Shown here piece by piece: positions 36,182-45,176 of a stretch of 64,000 bases of DNA. Source of the stretch: Verticiella sediminum (lineage in GTDB: Bacteria > Pseudomonadota > Gammaproteobacteria > Burkholderiales > Burkholderiaceae_B). The notes under the pieces were generated by a model. That model was not told the DNA's origin. It made no database searches and was given only the letters and a program-made list of their open reading frames with translations. The stretch spans positions 27,404 to 91,403 of the forward strand of contig NZ_VLTJ01000016.1 in the NCBI RefSeq assembly GCF_007558815.1. Reading direction: 5' to 3'. A program made the position numbers and the translations under genes. Numbering within the stretch: position 1 is the first letter of the stretch; each line of letters starts with the position of its first letter.

Positions 36182-37618
36182 ATGTACCCTGCGACGACCC
36201 TCCTGTTTATCGACGGCGCGTGGACTCTCGCCGCCGCCGGCGCGACCCTGCCCGTCTTGAACCCGGCCACCGGCACCGAGCTTGCCCGCGTGGCACACGC
36301 CGGCACCGCCGACATCGAACGCGCGTTGGCCGCCGCCGTCCGCGGCTTCGGCATCTGGCGCAAGACGCCCGCCCGCGAGCGCTCCCGGTTGCTGAATATT
36401 GCGGCCGACCGCCTTCTTGCGCGCTGCGACGAGATCGCACGCCTAATCACGCTGGAGCAGGGCAAGCCCGTTGCCGAGGCGCAGTCCGAAGTCCGCAACT
36501 CGTGCGAGGTGCTGCGTTGGTTCGCTGAAGAAGGCACCCGCGTGTATGGCCGATTGATCGCGCCGCGCGTGCCCGACACGATGCAGCGCGTGGAGAAGCA
36601 ACCGCTGGGTCCCGTGGCGGCCTTCACCCCCTGGAACTACCCGGTCGCGCAGGCCGTGCGCAAGGTGGCCGCGGCGCTGGCCGCCGGCTGCTCCGTGGTT
36701 CTCAAGGGTGCGGAGGAAGCGCCGGCATCCTGCGCGGCGCTGGTCGATGCGCTGGCCGAGGCTGGTATCCCGCCCGGCGTGCTCAACCTATTGTACGGCG
36801 AGCCCGCGCAGATTTCGTCCTACCTGGTCGCCCGGCCAGAGGTGCGGAAAGTGACCTTCACCGGCTCGAGCGCTGTCGGCAAGCAGCTGGCCGGTCTCGC
36901 GGGTGCACATATGAAGCGGGTGACCATGGAGCTGGGCGGCCACGCACCTGCAATCGTTTGCGCCGATGCCGACGTCGAGCACGCGGCTACTCTGCTGGCT
37001 GCGCACAAGTTCCACAACGCGGGGCAAAGCTGCATCGCTCCTACGCGTATCCTGGTTCAGCGTCCGGTGGCCACCGCGTTCACCGAGGCCTTCGTACAGG
37101 CAGCCGCCGCCATCGTCACCGGCGACGGCAGCGATCCGGCCACTGTCATGGGGCCGCTGGCGAACCCACGCCGTGTGCAGGCCATGCACGCGATCAGCAA
37201 CGACGCCGCGGCCAAGGGAGCCCGGCTGCTGCTGGGCGGCGAGGCGCCGGCGCGCGACGGCTTTTTCTTCGCGCCCACCGTCTTCGCCGAGGTGCCGTTG
37301 AATGCCGACCTGATGAACGAAGAGCCCTTCGGCCCGATCGCCGCCGTCAACGGCTTCGACGACCTCGAGCAAGCCATCGCCGAAGCCAACCGGCTACCCT
37401 ACGGCCTGGCGGCCTACGCCTTCACGCGTTCGCAATTGACGGCCGCCAGGCTGGCGGACGACATCGAGACCGGCATGCTGTCCGTGAACGAGTACGGCCT
37501 GGCGTATGCCGAAGTGCCGTTCAACGGCGTCAAGGACTCGGGCTACGGCTCGGAAGGTGGCAGCGAAGCGATCGAAACCTTTCTCACCACCAAGTTCGTC
37601 TCGCAACGTCACCTGTAG
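36182..37618 (+). CDS. aldehyde dehydrogenase (succinate-semialdehyde type)
   Basis: A 478-residue NAD(P)-dependent dehydrogenase. WNYP (151-154), the base Glu250 in MELGG, the nucleophile Cys284 in GQSC and EEPFGPI near residue 380 are intact. ATG 36182 sits 5 bp after the ligase stop; a longer reading overlaps the ligase. The sequence is close to succinate- or glutarate-semialdehyde dehydrogenases, so it may oxidise a semialdehyde or betaine aldehyde left after CoA-linked cleavage. It ends the operon and converges with the VWA gene. Confidence 0.9.
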   Translation: MYPATTLLFIDGAWTLAAAGATLPVLNPATGTELARVAHAGTADIERALAAAVRGFGIWRKTPARERSRLLNIAADRLLARCDEIARLITLEQGKPVAEAQSEVRNSCEVLRWFAEEGTRVYGRLIAPRVPDTMQRVEKQPLGPVAAFTPWNYPVAQAVRKVAAALAAGCSVVLKGAEEAPASCAALVDALAEAGIPPGVLNLLYGEPAQISSYLVARPEVRKVTFTGSSAVGKQLAGLAGAHMKRVTMELGGHAPAIVCADADVEHAATLLAAHKFHNAGQSCIAPTRILVQRPVATAFTEAFVQAAAAIVTGDGSDPATVMGPLANPRRVQAMHAISNDAAAKGARLLLGGEAPARDGFFFAPTVFAEVPLNADLMNEEPFGPIAAVNGFDDLEQAIAEANRLPYGLAAYAFTRSQLTAARLADDIETGMLSVNEYGLAYAEVPFNGVKDSGYGSEGGSEAIETFLTTKFVSQRHL

Positions 37619-37646
37619 CTGCGGATGCCAGGGCAGCGCTTGCTGC

Positions 37647-38816
37647 TTACTTCGAGAGCTGCCGCATGGCCTGCTCCAAGCCGGCCACCGTGACCGGATA
37701 CATGCGCTCCTGCATGATCTCGCGGATCATCGCGATCGATTGCCGGTATTGCCACAACCCCTCGGGCTCCGGGTTGAGCCAGGCGAAATGCGGATAGGTG
37801 CTGACCAGCCGCTGCAGCCACACTGCGCCGGGCTCGGCGTTGTGGTATTCCACCGAGCCGCCGGCCTGCATGATCTCGTACGGGCTCATGGTGGCGTCGC
37901 CCACGAAGATCAGGCGCCAGTCCGGGTTGTACTTGCGCAGCACTTCCGCGGTGGTGAACTTCTCGGTCTGGCGGCGTCGATTGCTCTTCCACAGGTAGTC
38001 GTAGACGCAGTTGTGGAAGTAATAGACCTCGAGGTTCTTGAACTCGCTGCGCGAGGCGGAAAAAAGCTCTTCCACGCGCTGGATGTGGTCGTCCATGCTG
38101 CCGCCCGCGTCGAGCAGCATCAGCACCTTCACGGCGTTGTGGCGCTCGGGCACCATGACGATGTCCAGGTGGCCGGCATTGCGCGCCGTGTGCGCGATGG
38201 TGTCGTCCAGGTCCAGCTCCATCTCGGCGCCTTCGCGGGCGAAGCGGCGCAGGCGGCGCAGGGCCACCTTGATGTTGCGCGTGCCGAGTTCCAGCGTGTC
38301 GTCGTAGTCCTTGAACTGGCGCTCGTCCCAGACCTTCACCGCGCTGCGGTTGCCGCCCGCGCCGCCCACGCGGATGCCTTCGGGGTGGTAGCCGCTGTTG
38401 CCGAAGGGCGAGGTGCCGCCCGTACCGATCCATTTGTTGCCGCCGGCGTGGCGCTCGGTCTGCTCTTCGAGGCGCTTCTTGAACTCCTCCATGAGCTTGT
38501 CCCAGCCGAGCTTTTCGATGGCGGCCTTCTGCTCGGGCGTGAGGCTGGCCTCGAAGTTTTTGAGCAGCCAGTCGAGCGGGATCTCCTTGCCCGGGGGCAG
38601 GACCGTCTCGACGTTCTTGTAGTAGCTCGCGAAGGCGCGGTCGAAGCGGTCGAAGTGAGCCTCGTTCTTGACGAGCGTGAGCCGCGCCAGGTGGTAGAAC
38701 TGCTCCACCGACGGCGCGATCACCTGCTTCTTCATGGCTTCGAGCAGGGTGAGGTACTCGCGCACGGACACCGGCACCTCGTGCGCCCGTACGTGATTGA
38801 AGAAGTCGATCAGCAT
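37647..38816 (-). CDS. VWA/CoxE-like protein
   Basis: A 389-residue protein. The C-terminal von Willebrand A domain carries a MIDAS motif, DAGGSM (DxGxS form), around residue 236, inside VLMLLDAGGSMDDHI. The N-terminal 200 residues are helical and basic, and no membrane segment is seen. It lies 4 bp downstream of a MoxR-type ATPase gene. Such MoxR-VWA pairs act as chaperones that insert metals or assemble enzyme complexes. The client is unknown and is not adjacent. Confidence 0.85.
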   Translation of the reverse strand: MLIDFFNHVRAHEVPVSVREYLTLLEAMKKQVIAPSVEQFYHLARLTLVKNEAHFDRFDRAFASYYKNVETVLPPGKEIPLDWLLKNFEASLTPEQKAAIEKLGWDKLMEEFKKRLEEQTERHAGGNKWIGTGGTSPFGNSGYHPEGIRVGGAGGNRSAVKVWDERQFKDYDDTLELGTRNIKVALRRLRRFAREGAEMELDLDDTIAHTARNAGHLDIVMVPERHNAVKVLMLLDAGGSMDDHIQRVEELFSASRSEFKNLEVYYFHNCVYDYLWKSNRRRQTEKFTTAEVLRKYNPDWRLIFVGDATMSPYEIMQAGGSVEYHNAEPGAVWLQRLVSTYPHFAWLNPEPEGLWQYRQSIAMIREIMQERMYPVTVAGLEQAMRQLSK

Positions 38817-38820
38817 GGCG

Positions 38821-39687
38821 TCAGCCGCGGCGCCCGCGCGACATGAAGAGCAGCCGTTCGAAGAGGTGTACGTCCTGCTCGTTCTTGAGCAGCGCCCCGT
38901 GCAGCGGCGGAATGGCGGCGTTGTCGTCCTTGCCGCGCAGCACCTCGGCCGGGATGTCCTCGGCCATCAGCAGCTTGAGCCAGTCGAGCAGTTCGGAGGT
39001 GGACGGCTTTTTCTTCAGGCCGGGCACCTCGCGCATCTTGAGGAAGGCGTCGAGCGCCGCGCCGACCAGTTCCTTCTTGATGTCGGGGAAGTGCACGTCG
39101 ACGATGTTCTGCAGCGTGTCGCGCTCGGGGAACTTGATGTAGTGAAAGAAGCAGCGGCGCAGGAAGGCGTCGGGAAGATCCTTCTCGTTGTTCGAGGTGA
39201 TGATGACCAGCGGACGATGCCGGGCGCGGATGGTCTCGCGCGTCTCGTAGACGTGGAACTCCATGCGGTCGAGTTCGCGCAGCAGGTCGTTCGGGAACTC
39301 GATGTCGGCCTTGTCGATCTCGTCGATCAGGAGCACCACCGGTTCGTCGGAGGTGAACGCCTGCCAGAGCACGCCGCGCACGATGTAGTTGGCGATGTCG
39401 CGCACCTTCTCGTCGCCGAGCTGGGAGTCGCGCAGGCGCGAGACCGCGTCGTACTCGTACAGGCCCTGGTGCGCCTTGGTGGTGGACTTGATGTGCCATT
39501 GCAGCAGCGGGCGTCCGAGCGCAGCCGCGACTTCCTCGGCCAGCATGGTCTTGCCGGTGCCGGGTTCGCCTTTGACGAGCAGTGGGCGCTCGAGCGTGAG
39601 CGCGGCGTTGACGGCCAGGTTCAGGTCGTCGGTGGCGACGTAGCGCTCGGTACCGGAGAAGCGCGGTGCGGTGGAGGCGGAGGTCAT
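38821..39687 (-). CDS. MoxR-family AAA+ ATPase
   Basis: A 288-residue ATPase. Walker A GEPGTGKT (41-48), Walker B VVLLIDEIDKAD near residue 120, sensor 1 ITSNN (about 165-169) and an arginine finger in AFLRRCFFHY are present. The downstream VWA gene is 4 bp away, giving a classic bacterial MoxR-VWA operon. It probably remodels or activates an enzyme complex using ATP. Confidence 0.92.
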   Translation of the reverse strand: MTSASTAPRFSGTERYVATDDLNLAVNAALTLERPLLVKGEPGTGKTMLAEEVAAALGRPLLQWHIKSTTKAHQGLYEYDAVSRLRDSQLGDEKVRDIANYIVRGVLWQAFTSDEPVVLLIDEIDKADIEFPNDLLRELDRMEFHVYETRETIRARHRPLVIITSNNEKDLPDAFLRRCFFHYIKFPERDTLQNIVDVHFPDIKKELVGAALDAFLKMREVPGLKKKPSTSELLDWLKLLMAEDIPAEVLRGKDDNAAIPPLHGALLKNEQDVHLFERLLFMSRGRRG

Positions 39688-39852
39688 GTCTCGGTTCGTT
39701 GTCGCAATGTTCTAAGGGGATCGTCAGAGAATACCGCAGTTGCCCGCTCGCCGATATGGCCGGCGTACCGAAAATTCGATGCGCATTCCGCGTTGCGGAA
39801 TTATCGGCCGGTGGCAAGACGTACCAGGATTGCGAATGCGGGGCGCGTGCGG

Positions 39853-40488
39853 TCAGCGCGCCGCCTGCGCCAGCCGCCAGCGCAGATGGGCGCGGCTCTG
39901 CGGCCATTCGCCCGCGGCGAGGCTGTACATCACCGTGTCGCGCAGCGTACCGTCGCGGCGCAGCGCGTTGCCGCGAATGATGCCGTCGCGCCTGGCGCCC
40001 AGGCGCTCGATGGCGCGCTGCGAAGCAAAGTTGAAATTGTCGGTGCGCCAGCCCACCACCAGGCAGCCCAGGGTGTTGAACGCGTGGGTCAGAAGCAGCA
40101 GCTTGCAGGCGGTATTGACGTGGGTGCGCTGTGCGCTGAGCGCATACCACGTGTAGCCGATCTCCACGCGGCGGGTGGCAAGCAGGATGTCGTGGTAGCG
40201 CGTGGTGCCGACCACGTCGCCGCCGCGGCCGAGGTCGCGCACGACGAACGGCAGCATGTGCTGCTCGGCGGCGCCGCGCAGGGCGGCCTCGACGTAGGCC
40301 GCGGCCTGCCCGGGTGCCGGCGCCGACGTGAAGCGCAGCCGCCAGAGCTCGCCGTCGGCCGCGCAGTGCTCGAGTTCGGGCGCATGATCGAGCCGCAAGG
40401 GCTCCAGCCGCACGCCATGGCCTTCGAGCACGACGGGTTGGAGCGGGGCGAGGGGGGCGATGGCATCGCGATCGAGGGCGACGGGCAC
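39853..40488 (-). CDS. GNAT acetyltransferase, RimJ/RimL-like
   Basis: A 211-residue GNAT. The opening VVLEGHGVRLEPLRLDHAPEL and the middle VEIGYTWYALSAQRTHVNTACKLLLLTHAF form the substrate and acetyl-CoA regions of RimJ/RimL-like N-acetyltransferases. The pyrophosphate loop RTHVNT is somewhat degenerate but typical of this branch. Substrates may be protein N-termini or small amines. It stands alone on the minus strand. Confidence 0.8.
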   Translation of the reverse strand: MPVALDRDAIAPLAPLQPVVLEGHGVRLEPLRLDHAPELEHCAADGELWRLRFTSAPAPGQAAAYVEAALRGAAEQHMLPFVVRDLGRGGDVVGTTRYHDILLATRRVEIGYTWYALSAQRTHVNTACKLLLLTHAFNTLGCLVVGWRTDNFNFASQRAIERLGARRDGIIRGNALRRDGTLRDTVMYSLAAGEWPQSRAHLRWRLAQAAR

Positions 40489-40554
40489 GGAGGGCTCCAG
40501 GGCGGGAGAGGTGGTGAAGCCTCGTAGTCTATGCCGAGGGCGAGAAGGCCGGCG

Positions 40555-41028
40555 CTACAGCGGGCTGTCGGTGCGCTTGAGCGTGCGCAGCACGAAGCTC
40601 GACTTGCTGTGCCGGATGCCGGGGATCTTGTAGAGCTTTTCGCGCAGCAGGCGCTCGTAGTCGCGCGTATCCTGGACGGCGATGCGGATGTAGTAATCGT
40701 AGTCGCCGGAGATCAGGTAGGCCTCCACCACCTCGGGAATCGTCTCCAGCGTGCGGCCGAACTCGTACAGCGTTTCGTCGCTGTGGCTCTCCAGGTTGAC
40801 CTGCACGATCACCGAATCGGCGTAGCCGAGCTTGGCCAGGTTCAGCTTGACGGTGTAGCGCTCGATGACGCCGCCGCCCTCCAGGCGCTTGATACGGTTC
40901 CAGCACGCGGTGGGCGACAGGCCGATCTCGCGGCCGATGTCCTGCAGGCTGCGGCGCGAATCGCGCTGCAGCAGGCGCAGGATGGCCGTGTCGTGACGGT
41001 CTATGGAGATTTTTTCGTCATCTGGCAT
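40555..41028 (-). CDS. Lrp/AsnC-family regulator
   Basis: A 157-residue regulator with an N-terminal HTH (residues 8-55, including LQDIGREIGLSPTACWNRIKRL) and a C-terminal RAM ligand-binding domain (SGDYDYYIRIAVQDTRDYERLL). Such proteins form octamers and sense amino acids. It is divergent from an acetolactate synthase gene with 84 bp between starts, so leucine or another branched-chain amino acid is a likely effector. Confidence 0.9.
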   Translation of the reverse strand: MPDDEKISIDRHDTAILRLLQRDSRRSLQDIGREIGLSPTACWNRIKRLEGGGVIERYTVKLNLAKLGYADSVIVQVNLESHSDETLYEFGRTLETIPEVVEAYLISGDYDYYIRIAVQDTRDYERLLREKLYKIPGIRHSKSSFVLRTLKRTDSPL

Positions 41029-41112
41029 TTTGTTGGATTGATATTCATCAGAAAGCAGGATTGTACGGAAAATGCGAAGCCTATTCAGACAGGCCCCGCG
41101 TAAGATGCAGGC

Positions 41113-42948
41113 ATGACTACCTTTGCCGCTCCCCCCGTGCTCGCGCCTGCTCCCGCGCCCACTTCGCCCATGCCGGCGGCCCGCCCGCCGGCGACCGGCG
41201 CTCAAGCCCTGCTGGAGGCCTTGATCGCGCACGGGGTGGACACGGTCTTCGGCTACCCCGGGGGCGCCGTGCTTCCGTTGTACGACGCGCTGCACGCCGA
41301 GCCTCGCCTGCGGCACGTGCTCGTGCGCCATGAGCAGGCGGCGGTGCATGCGGCGCAGGGTTATGCCCGGGTCACGGGCAGGCCGGGCGTGGTGTTCGTG
41401 ACCTCGGGGCCGGGCGTGGCGAACACGGTGTCCGGCCTGCTCGACGCCATGAGCGATTCGACGCCGCTCCTGTGCGTGAGCGGCCAGGTGACGAGCGCGG
41501 CCATCGGCACGCAGGCCTTCCAGGAGTGCGATGCGCTGGGCATATCGCGCCCGGTCACCAAATGGAATGCGCAGGTGCGCAGCGCCGACGAGGTCGCCGC
41601 GCTGGTCGATCGGGCCTGGCGGGTGGCGGTGGGCGGCCGGCCGGGGCCTGTGCTGATCGACTTTCCCAAGGATTTCCAGTCGGCGCAGCCGGCGGGCGCC
41701 GCGGTGAGCGGTGGGCGCGGGCCGGTCTCGGCCGACATCGATGCCGGTGCTCCCCGCGGCATGCTCGATGGTTCGCCGGCCGCGCTCGCGCCCGCCGTCG
41801 CGCAGGCGGCGCGCCTGATCGCGCAGGCGCGCCGGCCGGTGTTCTATGGTGGTGGCGGGCTGCACAGCGCGGGCGCAGCCGCCTGTGCCGCGTACACCCA
41901 GATCGTGCATGCGGCCGCGGCGCCTTGCACGCTCAGCCTCATGGGCCTGGGCGCGTTTGCCCCGGACGACGCGGCATGGCTGGGCATGCTCGGCATGCAC
42001 GGTACGCTCGAGGCCAATCTGGCCATGCACCATGCCGACCTGGTGGTTTGTGTGGGCGCCCGCTTCGACGACCGCGTGACGGGCCGGCTGGAGGATTTCT
42101 GCCCGCAGGCGCGCATCGTCCACCTGGACATCGCGCCCGAGATCATCGGCAAGGTGGTGCCCGCGGACGTCGGCATCGTCGGCGATTGCGGCCGTACCCT
42201 GCCGATGCTGCGCGACGCGCTGCTGGCGCTGCGTCCGGATGCCTCGCGCACGCAGGCCTGGTGGGCGCAGATCGCGACCTGGCGCGGCGCGTGCAGCCTT
42301 GACTACGCTACCAGCGCGCACGCGATCGTTCCGCAGCAGCTCATGCAGACGCTCGAGCGCGCGCTGCGCGGACGCGACGCGATCGTCAGCACCGACGTCG
42401 GCCAGCACCAGATGTGGGCCGCGCAGTACTTGTCGATACCAGGAGCGCGGCGCTGGCTCACGTCCGGAGGCGCCGGCACCATGGGCTTTGGCCTGCCGGC
42501 GGCGATCGGCGCGCAGATCGCGCGGCCCGAGGCCGAGGTGGTGTGCGTCACGGGCGACGCCTCGGTGCTGATGAACATCCAGGAGCTCGCCACCGCGGTC
42601 CAGCACTGCTGCCCGGTCAAGCTCATCGTGTCCAACAACGCCTGCATGGGCATGGTGCGCCAATGGCAGCAATTGCATCATGGCGAGCGCTACAGCCACA
42701 GCTACAACGAAGCCATGCCGGACTTCGTGGCGCTGGCCCGCGCTTTCGGCTGGCACGCGAGCCGGGTCGCGCAGCCGGATGAGCTGGCGGCAGCGCTCGA
42801 CGCTTGCCTGGATGCGCCGGGCCCCTGCCTGCTCGACGTTGCGGTGGCCCCGACGGAGAACTGTTTTCCGATGATCCCGGCCGGCCGCGGGCATCACGAA
42901 ATGATGCTGGGTGAAGGGCGCTGGTGGCGGGAAGGCGAGCCGGCGTAG
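41113..42948 (+). CDS. acetolactate synthase large subunit, biosynthetic-type, stand-alone
   Basis: A 611-residue thiamine-diphosphate enzyme. The ThDP-activating glutamate (Glu74 in VRHEQAA) and the ThDP-binding GDAS motif (about residue 480), followed by the [13 protein letters not shown] segment, are intact. The middle domain retains FAD-binding-like features. The first 25 residues are Ala/Pro-rich. No regulatory small subunit (ilvN/ilvH) gene follows. It condenses pyruvate to acetolactate, either for valine/leucine synthesis or catabolism. The divergent Lrp gene probably regulates it. Confidence 0.9.
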   Translation: MTTFAAPPVLAPAPAPTSPMPAARPPATGAQALLEALIAHGVDTVFGYPGGAVLPLYDALHAEPRLRHVLVRHEQAAVHAAQGYARVTGRPGVVFVTSGPGVANTVSGLLDAMSDSTPLLCVSGQVTSAAIGTQAFQECDALGISRPVTKWNAQVRSADEVAALVDRAWRVAVGGRPGPVLIDFPKDFQSAQPAGAAVSGGRGPVSADIDAGAPRGMLDGSPAALAPAVAQAARLIAQARRPVFYGGGGLHSAGAAACAAYTQIVHAAAAPCTLSLMGLGAFAPDDAAWLGMLGMHGTLEANLAMHHADLVVCVGARFDDRVTGRLEDFCPQARIVHLDIAPEIIGKVVPADVGIVGDCGRTLPMLRDALLALRPDASRTQAWWAQIATWRGACSLDYATSAHAIVPQQLMQTLERALRGRDAIVSTDVGQHQMWAAQYLSIPGARRWLTSGGAGTMGFGLPAAIGAQIARPEAEVVCVTGDASVLMNIQELATAVQHCCPVKLIVSNNACMGMVRQWQQLHHGERYSHSYNEAMPDFVALARAFGWHASRVAQPDELAAALDACLDAPGPCLLDVAVAPTENCFPMIPAGRGHHEMMLGEGRWWREGEPA

Positions 42949-43128
42949 CCGAGGTACTGCGAGCAGGTGCTCGGCGGCGGCCGGCCGCGGCGGTGTGAGC
43001 GCGGCGATGCGCGCCGTATCCAGGCGCCTCGTCGGCCCCGGGCCGGGCTCAGGGTTTTCCATCTCTTGTTCATGTCCGTATTGGGGAGTCCAATCTCAAT
43101 AACATGTTAACTAACGAGGAGGAGACCC

Positions 43129-44103
43129 ATGCGACCGACATCCTGGCTGGGCGCCGTGTGTCTGGCGTGGGCGGCGTTGGCGAGCGCCGGCGCGCAGGCC
43201 GCCTATCCCGAGAAGCCCGTGAACATCGTCGTCGGCTTCGCGCCGGGCGGGACCAACGATATCCTGGCGCGGCTGATCGCCACCGAACTCGAAAAGCGCC
43301 TGGGTCAGCCTTTCGTCGTGGAGAACAAGCCCGGCGCCAATTCCATGATCTCGGCGAACTACGTCAAGCGCGCCGAGCCCGACGGCCATACCCTGCTGGT
43401 GATTGCCAGCGGGGGGCTGACCGTGAACCCCGCGGTCTATGCGCCGGGCCGCGTGACTTACGATCCGGTGCGGGACTTCACGCCGATCGCACAGCTTGCG
43501 CTCTATCCGATGGTGGTGACGACCGGTCCCAATCTCGCCGACGTGAGGACCCTGCCGGCGCTGCTCGAGCGCGCCAGGTCGGACGCCAAGCCGCTCACGC
43601 ACGGCGTGGCGACTTCGGCCTTCCAACTGGCGGCAGCGCTGATGGCGGCGGATGCCGGCATCGAATTCACGCACATTCCCTACAAAGGATCGGGCCCGGT
43701 CGTGACCGACCTGATGGGCGGGCAGCTCGACGTTGCCTTTCTGGATGCGGCGGCGGTGACTTCCCAGCTCGGTAGCGGGCGCCTGCATGCGCTGGCCGTC
43801 ACGACGCCGCAGCGCTCGCCGGCGCTGCCCGATACGCCCACCGTGGCCGAGTCGGGCCTGCCCGGCTACGACGCCGCGTTGTGGGCGGGGCTGGTGGCCC
43901 CGGCCGGCACGCCGGCCGCGGTGATCGAGCGCATCAACGCTGCGCTGGCCGACGCGCTGGCATCGCCGGCGTTGCGCGAGCGCTTCGAGCAACTCGGCAT
44001 GTCGCCCGGCACCGCCGACAGCCAGACCCTGGCCGCTGCGATCCAGCGCGACCTCGCCCGCTGGACCCGGGTCGCCAGCGATGCCGGCATCCGCATCGAA
44101 TGA
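43129..44103 (+). CDS. Bug/TctC-family periplasmic solute receptor
   Basis: A 324-residue exported receptor. A signal peptide ends near AGAQAAYPEKP. The ligand loop VVGFAPGGTNDILAR and the second loop HGVATSAFQLAAALM near residue 162 are typical. AGGAGGAG is a strong ribosome-binding site. A LysR gene follows after 7 bp. No TctA or TctB genes are seen, so this is an orphan receptor. Confidence 0.9.
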   Translation: MRPTSWLGAVCLAWAALASAGAQAAYPEKPVNIVVGFAPGGTNDILARLIATELEKRLGQPFVVENKPGANSMISANYVKRAEPDGHTLLVIASGGLTVNPAVYAPGRVTYDPVRDFTPIAQLALYPMVVTTGPNLADVRTLPALLERARSDAKPLTHGVATSAFQLAAALMAADAGIEFTHIPYKGSGPVVTDLMGGQLDVAFLDAAAVTSQLGSGRLHALAVTTPQRSPALPDTPTVAESGLPGYDAALWAGLVAPAGTPAAVIERINAALADALASPALRERFEQLGMSPGTADSQTLAAAIQRDLARWTRVASDAGIRIE

Positions 44104-44110
44104 AACCGGC

Positions 44111-45073
44111 ATGAAGCCGACGCTGCGCCAGCTCGAGGCTTTCTGCCATGTCTATCGCCTGGGCAGCCTGACGCAGGCGGCCCAGGCGATGCATCTGACG
44201 CAGTCGGCGATGAGTGTGCTCGTGCAGCAGCTCGAAGAGGCGCTGGGTATGCGCCTGTTCGATCGCACGTCGCGCGCCTTGCGCCCGACCGAGGCGGCGC
44301 ACGAGACCTACCGCGGCGCGCTGCGCGTGCTGGGCGATGTCGACGTGCTGCTGTCCGAGGCTCGCGATCTGGCGCTCGGCCGCCGCGGCGTGGTGCACGT
44401 GGGGGTGGCGACCGCCGTGGCGGCTACCGTGTTGCCCGACGTGATGGTGCGTTTCGCGGCCCGGCATCCCGGGGTGCGCATCGAGATTCACGACCACGGG
44501 CCGGGCGAGCTGCTCGAGCCCGTGCTGGCGCAGCGCGTGGCCTTCTGCGTGGGCACGCCGGCCGGGCACAACGACATGCTGGTCTTCGAGCCGCTGCTGC
44601 GCGACCGCCTGTCCGCCATCTGTGGGCCCGGGCATCCGCTGGCGCTGGCGCCCACGGTGCGCTGCGCCGACCTGGCGGGCCATCCGGTGGTCACGGTGCG
44701 GCGCGGCAATGGCATACGCGAGCTGGTCGACGGGGCCATGCGCAGCGCGGGCGTCGCGCTCGCCCCTGCCTGGGAGGTGTCCTACCTCGCCACGGCGCTG
44801 GCGATCTGCGCGCGCGGCCTGGCCGTGGCCGTGCTGCCCGCAAGCCTGCTGCATGCCCATGCACCCGGCGGGCTGGTCAGCCGGCCGCTCGCGGATGCCG
44901 ACGTGGCGCGCGAACTCTACCTCATCACCCGCAAGGACAGCGATCTGTCGGCCGCGGCCCGGACCCTGGCCGGCACCTTTCGCGACGTGCTGAATGAGAT
45001 CGCGGCGCCGACAGCGGAAGCCGGCCGGACGCGGGACGTGCATGCAGCGGCGCTCGGGCGGCCTCCCGCGTAG
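44111..45073 (+). CDS. LysR-family regulator co-transcribed with the Bug receptor
   Basis: A 320-residue regulator. The winged HTH is at residues 4-65 (RLGSLTQAAQAMHLTQSAMSVLVQQ), followed by the two-lobe effector domain. Unusually, it is not divergent but 7 bp downstream of the Bug gene, so it may be expressed as part of that operon. Its targets could be the monooxygenase next door or unlinked genes. Confidence 0.88.
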   Translation: MKPTLRQLEAFCHVYRLGSLTQAAQAMHLTQSAMSVLVQQLEEALGMRLFDRTSRALRPTEAAHETYRGALRVLGDVDVLLSEARDLALGRRGVVHVGVATAVAATVLPDVMVRFAARHPGVRIEIHDHGPGELLEPVLAQRVAFCVGTPAGHNDMLVFEPLLRDRLSAICGPGHPLALAPTVRCADLAGHPVVTVRRGNGIRELVDGAMRSAGVALAPAWEVSYLATALAICARGLAVAVLPASLLHAHAPGGLVSRPLADADVARELYLITRKDSDLSAAARTLAGTFRDVLNEIAAPTAEAGRTRDVHAAALGRPPA

Positions 45074-45176
45074 CATGCGCTGGCGCAATCGACGCCATGG
45101 GTGCAACCGGGGCGAGGGCCTTAGCAGGCCCTGGCGCTGTGCCCGTGCCGTCGCGCTCGCCGGCGCGACCCTGCGC

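Noticed and set aside
37633..37646. Terminator between the aldehyde dehydrogenase and VWA genes
   Set aside because: The GCAGC/GCTGC stem is only 5 bp, with no useful T-run.
42949..43060. Third copy of the dispersed repeat near the acetolactate synthase stop
   Set aside because: Only GTGAGCGCGG and a GC-rich stretch are shared; the order and spacing of the other blocks do not match.
40555..43062. A fused 835-residue reading ending in an Lrp domain
   Set aside because: The first 678 residues are the shadow of the acetolactate synthase on the other strand. The Lrp gene starts at 41028.
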